A stretch of DNA of 9,254 bases from an uncultured Mycoplasmatota bacterium (GCA_947572405.1 CANPBV010000062.1:1-9254); one strand, 5' to 3'. Counted from the stretch's first letter, positions 1 through 5,258 are shown. Made by a program: numbers and translations. The notes: generated by a model not told the origin, from the sequence alone.

Positions 1-137
1 ATTGCTATAGGATTTATCTTTTGTTTGTAGATAAATAACTATAGGTTTCTGATAGGAAAATTCTTTTCATCAATTTTACCTTGTTTTTGACATTTCATAT
101 AGCTAAAGCTAGTAGCTTCATAATATATTTGATAAGT

Positions 138-170
138 AAAGCAGGAGGAACTTAACCCACCTGCTTTTTT
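138..170 (+). terminator. Rho-independent terminator
   Basis: AAAGCAGG (138-145) pairs with CCTGCTTT (160-167). After an A-A mismatch two more G-C pairs extend the stem inward, and a T6 run (165-170) follows. This is a textbook terminator for a rightward transcript that begins left of the window. It also lies directly behind the stop codon of the leftward repressor gene, but on that strand the T tract is poor (TTTACTT), so leftward termination is less certain. Confidence 0.75.
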
Positions 171-534
171 AGTTAAATATAAATTTTTCTATAAACTTCC
201 ACCACAATTCTTTATCTTCTGGGGATAGCTTATAATATTTTTCAATACCTTCTCTTGCTTTAGAGTCGTTTATGCCAATATCAGCACATATCTTTCCAAA
301 ATCAATATCTTTGTCTTTTTCTGAATTTCCTTCACCAGTACGGAGCCAAGTTTCATTTATGCTAAATTCCCTGCATATTGCTTTTATCGTCTGTTCCGTT
401 GGATTGTTTGTTCCTGTTTCGATGCAACTTACAGAGTTTGCTTTTAATCCAATCATATCTCCAAAATCTTTTTGAGATTTATTCTTTAGGATTTCTTTTC
501 TTACATATTTTATTCTGTCACCTATTGTATTCAC
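169..534 (-). CDS. XRE/CI-like phage repressor
   Basis: A DNA-binding regulator of 121 residues. The N-terminal part (about residues 4-62) reads as a HTH_3/XRE domain: GDRIKYVRKE, then KSQKDFGDMIGL and SVSCIETGTNNP as the helix-turn-helix, then ICREFSINETWLRTGEG, a tail common in Firmicutes prophage and ICE repressors. The acidic C-terminal part (KYYKLSPEDKELWWKFIEKF) probably mediates oligomerisation; no peptidase residues are visible, so this is not a LexA-type repressor. The GTG at 534 is chosen as start because AAGGAGG lies 7 nt upstream and the -10 box at 557-562 would otherwise fall inside the gene. The gene faces a divergent promoter with three operator-like sites, so it is inferred to repress itself and the rightward early promoter. 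Confidence 0.85.
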   Translation of the reverse strand: MNTIGDRIKYVRKEILKNKSQKDFGDMIGLKANSVSCIETGTNNPTEQTIKAICREFSINETWLRTGEGNSEKDKDIDFGKICADIGINDSKAREGIEKYYKLSPEDKELWWKFIEKFIFN

Positions 535-556
535 TGAAAGACCTCCTTTTAAATAA

Positions 557-585
557 ATTATATCGTTAAATGATAAAAATGTCAA
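557..585 (-). promoter_or_regulatory. Leftward sigma-70 promoter of the repressor gene
   Basis: On the minus strand TTGACA (580-585) is followed by exactly 17 bp and TATAAT (557-562), a full consensus promoter. It lies 23 bp upstream of the GTG start of the repressor gene. The left operator (561-575) overlaps its -10 box, as expected for autorepression. Confidence 0.85.
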
Positions 586-636
586 TAATGGTATTGACAA
601 AAATCATTTAATGATTTAAAATATTCGTATAATGAT
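561..636. promoter_or_regulatory. Three-site operator for the CI-like repressor
   Basis: Three similar near-palindromes share the 12-mer TCRTTWAATGAT: TCGTTAAATGAT (563-574), TCATTTAATGAT (604-615) and TCGTATAATGAT (625-636). The middle one extends to a 17-bp near-perfect palindrome at 601-617. Centre distances are 41 and 21 bp, about four and two helical turns, so all sites face the same side of the DNA. They cover the leftward -10, the rightward spacer and the start of the rightward transcript. The layout recalls a lambda-type OR region; the link to the neighbouring repressor is an inference from position. Confidence 0.65.
594..622 (+). promoter_or_regulatory. Rightward sigma-70 promoter (early, PR-like)
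   Basis: TTGACA (594-599), 17 bp, TAAAAT (617-622). It lies back to back with the leftward promoter, the two -35 boxes being 8 bp apart. The spacer is filled by the middle operator and a third operator lies just downstream of the -10. It now reads into a rha relic and a TnpB element instead of an intact cro-like gene. Confidence 0.7.
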
Positions 637-715
637 ATTTAAAAGTTTACTACCCTGTATAGCTAACAGCGTTTGAACAAGAATATAAAAATGTTTTGAG
701 AGATATTGAAAAAAT

Positions 716-759
716 GGCTACCGCAATTCCACTGGCTTTAGACGGTGGGTTAAGGTAGC
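716..759 (+). repeat. IS200/IS605-type end palindrome, copy A
   Basis: Outer arms GCTACC (717-722) and GGTAGC (754-759) enclose an inner CCAC/GTGG hairpin around GGCTTTAGAC. It forms the left terminus of the tnpB element. The first 26 bases match copy D at 7470-7495 in 24 positions, and a reverse-oriented relative (copy C) lies at 5311-5352. It may be the element's own left-end hairpin or an older solo right end into which the element inserted. Confidence 0.55.
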
Positions 760-818
760 AAAAAGTGGCGGCTTGGTGCATAGAGAATTCAGGATAGATA
801 CAAAGGCGGTGATAGTAC

Positions 819-1922
819 ATGTTAAAAGCATATAAATACAGGATATATCCTAATCAGGAGCAAAAACTACAAATTGCAAAAACATTTGGTTGTTGCCGAT
901 TTGTTTATAACCACACGCTTGCCTATAGAAAAGAAAAATACGAAAACGCTAAAGAGTCCGTCACTAAAACAGACTGCAACAATTATTGCAACAGGCAACT
1001 GAAGAAAGAACATGAATGGCTCAAGCAAGTCGATAAGTTTGCCTTGACAAATGCTATTTATCATATGGATTCTGCCTATCAAAAATTTTTTAAAGAACAT
1101 GCAGGATATCCGAAATTTAAGAGCAAACATGATAACCATAAATCCTATACGACAAACTTCACAAATGGAAATATTGAGGTAGATTTTGAGAAAAGAAAAG
1201 TAAAACTGCCAAAATTAAAAGAGGTAAAAGCAAAGATACACAGATGTTTTGACGGCAGGATAAAATCAGCCACAATTTCGCAAGTACCAAGCGGAAAATA
1301 TTATGTGTCAGTGCTTGTGGAAACAGAGCAAGGGGAGCTGCTACATACAAAGCAGAAAATAGGACTGGATTTAGGCATAAAAGATTTATGTATTACATCA
1401 GATGGAGAAACGTACAAAAATCCAAAGACAATAAAAAAATATGAGAAAAAACTAACAAAGCTGCAAAGACAGTTAGCCCATAAAGAAAAAAAGAGCAAAA
1501 ACTATTATAAACAAAGAAGAAAGATAACATTATGCCATGAGAGGATAACCAATATCAGAAAAGAGAATCTGCATAAGATTTCCCATAAGATTATCAGCGA
1601 AAACCAAGTGATAGTTTCGGAAAATTTACAGATAAAAAATATGGTAAAAAATCACCATTTGGCAAAATCTATTACAGATGCATCTTGGTATGAGCTGACA
1701 AGACAGTTAGAGTATAAGGCAGATTGGAATGGGAGGCAGTACATCAAAATAGATACCTTCTATGCAAGCAGCCAGATATGTTCTTGCTGTGGATATCGGA
1801 ATGTAGAAACAAAGGACTTATCTGTAAGGGAATGGGTATGTCTGAATTGTGGAATAAAGCATGATAGAGATATCAATGCTGCAAAAAATATATTGGCAGA
1901 AGGATTACGACAAATAGCATAA
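819..1922 (+). CDS. tnpB: TnpB RNA-guided endonuclease
   Basis: An intact 367-residue TnpB (OrfB of IS605/IS1341 elements), the evolutionary relative of Cas12 nucleases. TnpB uses an omega-RNA from the right end of its own element to cut DNA next to a target-adjacent motif, which helps keep the element at its site. Visible features in order: N-terminal MLKAYKYRIYPNQEQ and the CRFVYN motif; RuvC-I GLDLGIKDL with D184; RuvC-II VSENLQ with E268; a zinc ribbon with C321-x2-C324 and C341-x2-C344; RuvC-III HDRDINAAKNI with D351. All three catalytic acids and all four cysteines are present and the length is normal, so it is probably active. The start is the ATG at 819, with a modest AAGGCGGTGAT ribosome binding site. 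There is no tnpA. The omega-RNA is expected at its 3' side. Confidence 0.92.
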   Translation: MLKAYKYRIYPNQEQKLQIAKTFGCCRFVYNHTLAYRKEKYENAKESVTKTDCNNYCNRQLKKEHEWLKQVDKFALTNAIYHMDSAYQKFFKEHAGYPKFKSKHDNHKSYTTNFTNGNIEVDFEKRKVKLPKLKEVKAKIHRCFDGRIKSATISQVPSGKYYVSVLVETEQGELLHTKQKIGLDLGIKDLCITSDGETYKNPKTIKKYEKKLTKLQRQLAHKEKKSKNYYKQRRKITLCHERITNIRKENLHKISHKIISENQVIVSENLQIKNMVKNHHLAKSITDASWYELTRQLEYKADWNGRQYIKIDTFYASSQICSCCGYRNVETKDLSVREWVCLNCGIKHDRDINAAKNILAEGLRQIA

Positions 1923-2055
1923 GATAAAAAAATACAAATAGGGACGGTTCAGCCCGAATTAACGCCTGTGGAGATAGTAGGTTACGAGGTCTAAGAAGCA
2001 GGAAGCCCTTTCGCTTTAGTCAAGGGGTAGTTCACAGTATATTGATTGATGATGA
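1923..2055 (+). ncRNA. Predicted omega-RNA of TnpB with guide
   Basis: The 113 bases between the tnpB stop and the inferred right end contain GGGACGGTTCAGCC-type sequence and a terminal hairpin, CCCTT (2006-2010) with AAGGG (2022-2026), ending in GGGGTAGTTCAC. This is where IS605-family omega-RNA scaffolds lie, and the scaffold may start inside the 3' end of tnpB. The guide would be the flank just beyond the element, about 2036-2055 (begins AGTATATTGATTGATG), which is rha sequence. TnpB would then recognise the empty rha site next to TTGAA. The RNA itself is inferred, not seen. Confidence 0.6.
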
Positions 2056-2116
2056 ATTTTTACGGCTCAATTTTGAGCTGTCAAATTATAAATCAAGAGG
2101 TAAACAAAAGTAGGAA

Positions 2117-2431
2117 ATGAAAATGAACGATTTAGTCTATCTAAAACATGATGAAATGGTATGTGATAGCTTACAGGAGGCGGAAAAGTTTGGAAAACGA
2201 CATGATAAAGTATTACGTTCAGTTGATAGTTTGATAAAATCGCTCCCCAAAAATGGGGAACGCTCTATGTTTAAAGAAGTAAAAAGAAAAGCTGCTGATG
2301 GACAAATGCATAGAATGTATTTTATGAATCGTGATGGATTTTCTCTTTTGATTATGGGTTTTACCGGAAAGAAAGTACTTGATTTGCTACTAATACTAAA
2401 CATACATACTGATTTAATATTGATTTACTAG
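2117..2431 (+). CDS. rha: Rha-family phage regulator with an altered C-terminus
   Basis: A 104-residue protein. Residues 1-85 follow the Rha family closely: MKMNDLVYLKHDEMVCDS, AEKFGKRHDKVLRSVDSL, MFKEVKRKAADGQMHRMYFMNRDGFSLLIMGFTGKK. Rha proteins normally continue with an EWK..YI.AFN-type helix and often a C-terminal DNA-binding domain. Here the sequence turns into LDLLLILNIHTDL and stops, so the family sequence ends at about residue 86 and the tail looks like read-through of unrelated DNA after a deletion. The gene starts 3 bases after the TAG of the first rha relic, as in a former operon. The ribosome binding site is weak: AGAGG at 2096-2100 is 16 nt away and GTAGGA lies directly upstream. 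ATG 2123 is an alternative start. Function is probably lost or reduced. Confidence 0.7.
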   Translation: MKMNDLVYLKHDEMVCDSLQEAEKFGKRHDKVLRSVDSLIKSLPKNGERSMFKEVKRKAADGQMHRMYFMNRDGFSLLIMGFTGKKVLDLLLILNIHTDLILIY

Positions 2432-2505
2432 ATTTGAGAGCATCAACTACAGAAAATAAAGAACTAATAATTATAACTGAAACTATGTTAGATAGAAAAT
2501 CCTAA
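2413..2505 (+). pseudogene. Short coding remnant behind rha
   Basis: An open stretch of 30 codons without a usable start reads FNIDLLDLRASTTENKEL and then IIITETMLDRKS with a TAA. It lies in a different frame from the rha gene that it overlaps by 19 bases, directly behind the point where rha stops resembling its family. It looks like the C-terminal end of a deleted gene joined to rha. The family is not recognised and chance openness in AT-rich DNA cannot be excluded. Confidence 0.25.
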
Positions 2506-2540
2506 CTATTTATTGCTTAAATAAGATCCTATAAATATGC

Positions 2541-2566
2541 AAAAAAGAGGGACTATTTCCCCTCTT
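2541..2566 (-). terminator. Leftward Rho-independent terminator of the RHH gene
   Basis: On the minus strand AGAGGG (2560-2565) pairs with CCCTCT (2546-2551) across an 8-nt loop and runs into six T residues (2541-2546). The stem overlaps the stop codon of the ribbon-helix-helix gene, so the transcript ends immediately after the gene. Confidence 0.75.
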
Positions 2567-2720
2567 CCTGTTCCTTTTTTAAAGCTTCTAATCCTAAGCG
2601 GATAAGTTCTACAGTCGCTTCTGAACGTGTCTGAAAACGCCGTTCAAAGCGAAAATCTTCAATCGCATTGAACATATCATTATCTACAGAAACTGTGTAC
2701 CTGGGCTTATTAGTAGCCAT
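2553..2720 (-). CDS. Ribbon-helix-helix (CopG/Arc-type) repressor
   Basis: A 55-residue protein with the Arc/CopG pattern: a short beta strand PRYTVSVDNDMFNAI, then helix A (EDFRFERRF), the turn QTRSEATVELIRLGLEAL as helix B, and a charged KKEQEEGK tail. Such proteins dimerise and insert the paired strands into the DNA major groove. The ATG at 2720 is chosen because GAGG (2730-2733) lies 8 nt upstream; the upstream ATG at 2726 is too close to it. It is divergent from the 2984 gene, and the region between them has repeated GTGAAYC half-sites, so autoregulation and control of the rightward operon are inferred. It could also be the antitoxin of a toxin pair, but no toxin-like partner lies directly downstream on its strand. 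Confidence 0.75.
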   Translation of the reverse strand: MATNKPRYTVSVDNDMFNAIEDFRFERRFQTRSEATVELIRLGLEALKKEQEEGK

Positions 2721-2739
2721 TTGCATCACCTCATTTATA

Positions 2740-2768
2740 ATTATACACCAGTGAACCAAAGAAGTAAA
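2740..2768 (-). promoter_or_regulatory. Leftward promoter of the RHH gene
   Basis: On the minus strand TTTACT (2763-2768) is followed by 17 bp and a perfect TATAAT (2740-2745), 19 bp upstream of the ATG at 2720. The spacer holds GTTCACT (2750-2756 on the opposite strand as AGTGAAC), the half-site repeated in the divergent promoter. Confidence 0.65.
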
Positions 2769-2790
2769 GAACCAAATATTCAAAAAACTA

Positions 2791-2819
2791 TTGACAGTGA
2801 ATCAGTGAACTACTATAAT
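2791..2819 (+). promoter_or_regulatory. Rightward consensus sigma-70 promoter
   Basis: TTGACA (2791-2796), 17 bp, TATAAT (2814-2819): a perfect consensus promoter. Strong promoters of this kind usually need a repressor, and the spacer contains GTGAATCAGTGAAC. It drives the leader peptide at 2912 and the genes from 2984. Confidence 0.85.
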
Positions 2820-2843
2820 GAACAATAGGTTCAGTGATTCACT
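2796..2843. promoter_or_regulatory. Operator inverted repeat, likely for the RHH protein
   Basis: AGTGAATCAGTGAAC (2796-2810) and GTTCAGTGATTCACT (2829-2843) are inverted copies that differ at one base, separated by 18 bp that include the -10 box. Each arm holds two GTGAAYC-like half-sites 7 bp apart, and another AGTGAAC lies at 2750-2756. Tandem half-sites of this spacing are typical for cooperative CopG/Arc-family binding. Confidence 0.65.
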
Positions 2844-2911
2844 ACACCAAAGAAGCAATTTATATCAACTACACTTTTCCGAAAAAAAGCCAAGAATGGA
2901 AGGTAATTTCT

Positions 2912-2944
2912 ATGAATCATATTAGGGAGCCTCCTACTACATAA
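2912..2944 (+). CDS. Ten-residue leader peptide
   Basis: A short ORF encoding MNHIREPPTT. It has a good ribosome binding site, GGAAGG (2898-2903), 8 nt before the ATG, and lies in the leader of the strong rightward promoter. Its Pro-Pro-Thr-Thr codons (2930-2941) overlap the 5' arm of a hairpin whose 3' arm holds the ribosome binding site of the next gene. Pro-Pro pairs slow ribosomes. The arrangement is like that of translational attenuators such as the erm and cat leaders. Translation has not been shown and the assignment rests on the ribosome binding site and hairpin. Confidence 0.5.
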   Translation: MNHIREPPTT

Positions 2945-2979
2945 GTACCGAAAATAGCAAGTTTGTGAAAGTAGGAGCC
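2929..2979 (+). promoter_or_regulatory. Hairpin sequestering the ribosome binding site of the 2984 gene
   Basis: CTCCTAC (2931-2937) pairs perfectly with GTAGGAG (2971-2977), and after one mismatch G2929 pairs with C2979. The 3' arm contains AGGAG (2973-2977), the only good ribosome binding site for the ATG at 2984. The 5' arm lies within the last codons of the leader peptide. When folded, the gene should be translated poorly; a ribosome on the leader would break the stem. Confidence 0.5.
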
Positions 2980-2983
2980 AAAC

Positions 2984-3382
2984 ATGAAGAAAAATTACAT
3001 ATTTAGAGATTTTCAATTAAATAATACTGAGTACCGAAAAGAGATATTTATGGAGGGGGATATTACTATCCCAATTACAAATATAGAGGAGTTACCAACA
3101 GACATCACTAGAATAGTCAATCGTTCCTTATCCAAGACAATACAGGAATTTGAACATAACTATGGAAACATATCTGATTTGTCAACCTTAACACTTGAGG
3201 CATGGTTAGAAGTGAATGAAGGTAAGTTACATAAACATCGTATCAGCTTGATTTTATTGGATAATGTGGGGCTTGTGAATGACGCAAGGGTAGATATTGA
3301 TATCCAGCCCAAAGACGATTGCTATTTAAGTTTTGCTACCTATTGTGTCAATAAACTGAGTGACTATTTCTTTGCAATTTAA
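2984..3382 (+). CDS. Hypothetical protein, 132 residues
   Basis: No family was recognised. The protein is soluble and acidic, with no signal peptide, membrane segment or cysteine cluster. It starts MKKNYIFRDFQLNNTEYRKE and has alternating hydrophobic stretches (ITIPITNIEELP, WLEVNEGKLHKHRISLILLD, ARVDIDIQPKDDCYLSFATY) suggesting a mostly beta fold. The ATG at 2984 has AGGAG 6 nt upstream, inside the sequestering hairpin. It is the first full gene behind a strong operator-controlled promoter divergent from the ribbon-helix-helix repressor, and an accessory or phage/ICE early function is inferred from this position only. Codon use matches its neighbours. Confidence 0.7.
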   Translation: MKKNYIFRDFQLNNTEYRKEIFMEGDITIPITNIEELPTDITRIVNRSLSKTIQEFEHNYGNISDLSTLTLEAWLEVNEGKLHKHRISLILLDNVGLVNDARVDIDIQPKDDCYLSFATYCVNKLSDYFFAI

Positions 3383-3474
3383 GAGGATACTATAAATAAA
3401 AAATGACTGATACTAGGATACGGACCAGGTTAAAGATGTTACAGTCAAAAATAGAATGAAAGGAACAAAAGCTG

Positions 3475-3502
3475 CCCTCTATAGAAAAATATCTATAGGG
3501 GG
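3475..3502 (+). repeat. 11-bp intergenic hairpin without T tract
   Basis: CCCTCTATAGA (3475-3485) pairs with TCTATAGGGGG (3492-3502) over 11 positions with one G-T wobble and a 6-nt AAAATA loop. No T run follows, so it is more likely an RNA-processing or stabilising hairpin between the genes at 2984 and 3559 than a terminator. The rest of 3383-3558 holds only an 18-codon ORF at 3403 with a poorly placed ribosome binding site. Confidence 0.5.
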
Positions 3503-3558
3503 TAGTGAAATACTAAATATAATTCCTAAAAAATACTAAGAAAAGGAGAATTATTGAT

Positions 3559-3918
3559 ATGCCCAAAAGAATAACCACAAGGAATCTTACCCATATTATT
3601 ACGTCAAAGATGGTAGTGGTGTCAAAGGTAAGACTCAACTATTTTAATGGTGAGTATGAGAAACGGGAAATAGAGTCAGATAAGTTGATAGAATCCTTAG
3701 AATTTTTAAACGAATCGGAGATATTTGCAGAAGCAGTTGACTGGACGTATCACCGAATTCATGTCCAGGATAGAGAGGATTTGATTAGGATTCATGGAGG
3801 AAGAATGTCCTCTTATATGCCATGTACGGTTGATTTTGAGTTACATATGGCTAAAGGTGTAGATATAGGGGATATCGAGAAGAAGTTGTTAATAGAAGAA
3901 GAGGAATGTTCTCATTGA
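3559..3918 (+). CDS. Hypothetical protein, 119 residues
   Basis: No family was recognised. The N-terminus is basic (MPKRITTRNLTHIITSKMVV), the middle contains VRLNYFNGEYEKRE and EAVDWTYHRIHVQDREDLIRI, and the C-terminus is very acidic (KKLLIEEEECSH). No membrane segment, signal peptide or catalytic motif is visible. AAGGAG (3543-3548) lies 10 nt before the ATG, a good site. It is probably co-transcribed with the 2984 gene, because the gap contains no terminator with a T tract. A broken antirepressor follows 11 bp downstream. Its role is unknown. Confidence 0.7.
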   Translation: MPKRITTRNLTHIITSKMVVVSKVRLNYFNGEYEKREIESDKLIESLEFLNESEIFAEAVDWTYHRIHVQDREDLIRIHGGRMSSYMPCTVDFELHMAKGVDIGDIEKKLLIEEEECSH

Positions 3919-3929
3919 GGATTTAAAAA

Positions 3930-4140
3930 ATGAAGAAGTATAAAGGTATGAACCAAATGATTATGGAAACTATAGATTTTTTATAAGTTACATAACTGTA
4001 AGAACTATCTGTCCGAATTGAGCATCTCCACAAGTGGGGACGGAGTAGTTATCCCTGAAACCATCTTCTACCACCTTGCCATGAAAGCAAAGAACAAAGC
4101 AGCAGAGAAATTTCAAGCTTTGGTAGCAGATGAAAGATAA
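3930..4140 (+). pseudogene. BRO-N-type phage antirepressor relic
   Basis: The start MNQMIMETIDF (from 3948; an upstream in-frame ATG lies at 3930) ends at a TAA at 3984. A second frame, open from 3976, continues with HNCKNYLSELSISTS (3991 onward) and VVIPETIFYHLAMKAKNKAA, then EKFQALVADER and a stop at 4138. The segment around IFY.LAMKAKN..AEKFQ..VADE is the core of BRO-N/antirepressor domains, which normally continue with a (V/I)(I/L)P.IRK motif that is missing here. At least one deletion or frameshift near 3980 and a C-terminal truncation are therefore present. Intact relatives bind or displace phage repressors. Confidence 0.65.
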
Positions 4141-4166
4141 AGGAGTGTAACTGTAAGAATGAAATT

Positions 4167-4392
4167 ATGAAAGTGAATTATGATAATGAGCAACCAACTG
4201 TATCAGCAAGGGAGCTTTACAGGAAATTGGAGATAAGAACGAAATTTACAACATGGTTTGAAAGAATGTGTGAATATGATTTTTCAAGTGGAAAAGAGTT
4301 TTTTCCCAAAATTGGGAGAAACCTCTGAAAACGGTGGCGGACCATATTTAGATTATGATTCGACACTTGTGCTGAAACCTGTTTCTTATTAG
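4167..4392 (+). pseudogene. AntA/AntB antirepressor relic with a frameshift
   Basis: From the ATG at 4167 the sequence reads MKVNYDNEQPTVSARELYRK, LEIRTKFTTWFERMCEYDF and SSGKEFFPKIGRNL, then TGA at 4326. This is the N-terminal AntA/AntB domain: VSARELYRKLEIRT..TTWFERM.EY.F. In the shifted frame the expected continuation is present (LGETSENGGGPYLDYDSTL) and ends at TAG 4390-4392, so a single-base frameshift near 4305 breaks the gene. The C-terminal part of the domain (the IDMAKE-like motif) and any KilAC domain are lost. AGGAG at 4141-4145 is too far from the ATG to be a clear ribosome binding site. It is the fourth antirepressor-type gene in the window. Confidence 0.75.
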
Positions 4393-4745
4393 CTCTATAC
4401 ACCTAGAGAACCTCTACTGTTAAAGTATCGTTTCTTGTGTTATGTCAGCTTGTTGGTATGGTTCGTTTTAAAGACAAGTCGAAACTATAGAAATCATGCA
4501 TCGCAACAAGTTACGATATTCTTTCAAGATTTCATTGTATATAAAAGTAGGGGTTAAAAATAGAAAATTTTGCCAGAGGAAGCAAACAGCCAGAATATTG
4601 AACCGATAAGGAAATCGGATATCCTGCTGCTAGACTTGCATAGTTATCAATAATTCCATTTTTGAAAGAAAGATAGGGTTATTACATAAACAAGAAAAAA
4701 CGGCTCTATAAAGCTGTGAGAGTGTCAGAAAGGAGAGTTAAAAAC
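4393..4745 (+). other. Non-coding stretch with a possible gene remnant
   Basis: No intact gene is visible. An open frame at 4570-4650 reads LPEEANSQNIEPIRKSDI and LLLDLHSYQ before TAA 4651. It lacks a convincing start and may be the end of a deleted gene. A 37-codon ORF at about 4495 has no ribosome binding site. The last 15 bases before 4746 hold the AGGAG of the next gene. Confidence 0.3.
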
Positions 4746-5012
4746 ATGGATAGATGTATCGAAAATATGATTGAGTTTTTGCAAAATGAGGAAAGAGCAA
4801 CGGTTACTTTTTCACAAGGAAGATATAAAACCAGAATCGGCAAGCTAGCCAAGGAGAGGCCAAAGGAATGTCAGATTGTGGCAGAGAATCCAGATGGAAG
4901 CTTATGTGCTCATATTCCTGTTACATGGATAAAGATAAATCCTGGCTATCAGCTTACCGAAGAACAGAGAGAGCAGAAAGCGGAAAGCATGTGGAGGAAT
5001 TTTCATAAATGA
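4746..5012 (+). CDS. Small hypothetical protein of phage/ICE type, 88 residues
   Basis: The start at ATG 4746 (MDRCIENMIEFLQNEERATV) is preferred over the in-frame ATG at 4716 because AGGAG (4731-4735) lies 10 nt upstream. Residues 20-45 (ATVTFSQGRYKTRIGKLAKE) form a likely beta hairpin, followed by ECQIVAENPDGSLCAHIPVT and WIKINPGYQLTEEQREQ. The composition and regular TFSQGRYK/AENPDG/AHIPV.WIKIN pattern look like a conserved small protein of Firmicutes mobile elements, but no named family or function is recognised. There is no membrane segment. A small ORF overlaps its stop codon (ATGA), which suggests it was part of an operon. Confidence 0.7.
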   Translation: MDRCIENMIEFLQNEERATVTFSQGRYKTRIGKLAKERPKECQIVAENPDGSLCAHIPVTWIKINPGYQLTEEQREQKAESMWRNFHK

Positions 5013-5089
5013 CGATTATAATCGACGTGAAACGGGGTAATTTAGGCTTGAAATGGTGTGAGGGTAGAAATATAAGGGTAAGAGAATAA
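5009..5089 (+). CDS. Small overlapping ORF, possible gene remnant
   Basis: ATG at 5009 overlaps the stop codon of the preceding gene (ATGA), a common sign of translational coupling, and GGAGG lies at 4992-4996. The product MTIIIDVKRGNLGLKWCEGR plus NIRVRE ends after 26 codons. It could be a truncated downstream gene of the same operon or a chance ORF. No function is suggested. Confidence 0.35.
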   Translation: MTIIIDVKRGNLGLKWCEGRNIRVRE

Positions 5090-5104
5090 AAGGCAAAGAT
5101 GGGC

Positions 5105-5258
5105 TTTTAAACATTAAGATTACTTTTGCGAATTTGGTCTATCAGATTTACAATAGCCGCCACTACTGCCAATAGTGACGGCTGACCGCTTTTAGCGGAG
5201 GTTTAAGCTTATTGTGTGGGTAGAGCCGCTTCTATGGTTTCCCCTTTTTTATGTTTTT
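5105..5258 (-). ncRNA. Candidate structured small RNA or type I toxin locus
   Basis: The minus strand has its own promoter (5259-5287) but no good ORF. The transcript would contain a CCGC/GCGG hairpin (5186-5198) and an 11-pair hairpin formed by 5173-5183 with 5155-5165 around a 7-nt loop. The one imperfect position is C-A on the plus strand but G-U on the minus strand, which supports a leftward RNA. Overlapping the second hairpin, the minus strand reads LLAVVAAIVNLIDQIRKSN and ends at 5107, a hydrophobic-then-charged pattern like small type I toxins. It has only TTG or GTG starts and no ribosome binding site, so a decayed toxin or a pure RNA are both possible. Positions are approximate. Confidence 0.35.

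Larger units (their letters stand above)
711..2035 (+). mobile_element. tnpB-only IS200/IS605-family element
   Basis: The ends are inferred from the interrupted rha frame: left flank ...GATATTGAA (ends 710), right flank AGTATATTG... (from 2036). The element carries one gene, tnpB, and no tnpA transposase. Each end has a hairpin with a related core: CCACTGGCTTTAGACGGTGG (730-748) on the left and CCCTT(2006-2010)/AAGGG(2022-2026) with GCTTTAG in the loop on the right. The right end reads GGGGTAGTTCAC. No target-site duplication is visible, as expected for this family, and insertion 3' of TTGAA fits the TTGAT-like target-adjacent motifs of the family. Exact ends could shift by a few bases. Without TnpA it would need transposase supplied in trans. 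Confidence 0.75.
669..2113 (+). pseudogene. rha-family antirepressor relic split by the TnpB element
   Basis: The coding remains are 669-710 and 2036-2113. The left part reads AFEQEYKNVLRDIE and the right part SILIDDEFLRLNFELS followed by NYKSRGKQK and a TAG stop. Joined at GAA|AGT they form one uninterrupted frame that matches the N-terminal half of phage Rha (pRha) regulators, where a stretch like (E)HKNVLRDIE is diagnostic. The start codon is missing, because the frame has a stop at 660-662 close behind the early promoter, and the C-terminal half with its MNRDGF and GFTGKK motifs is lost. The gene was therefore already truncated or has decayed since the insertion. Rha proteins are phage regulators that interfere with host growth or lysogeny control. 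Confidence 0.7.

Noticed and set aside
47..137. Leftward open stretch reading ...TSFSYMKCQKQGKIDEKN... to a stop near 47
   Set aside because: No ribosome binding site or clear start, it runs back through the terminator into the repressor gene, and such openness is common in AT-rich DNA.
867..1498. Leftward ORFs of 63-90 codons inside tnpB
   Set aside because: They are shadows of the intact tnpB frame with no ribosome binding sites or recognisable motifs.
2248..2263. TCCCC/GGGGA hairpin as a terminator
   Set aside because: It lies inside the conserved part of rha (LPKNGE) and has no T tract.
3403..3459. 18-codon ORF starting MTDTRIRTRLKM
   Set aside because: The only GAGGA is 15 nt away and there is no hairpin coupling to the next ribosome binding site; kept only as a note on the intergenic region.
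4495..4608. 37-codon ORF MHRNKLRYSFK...
   Set aside because: No ribosome binding site and basic, low-complexity composition; likely chance.
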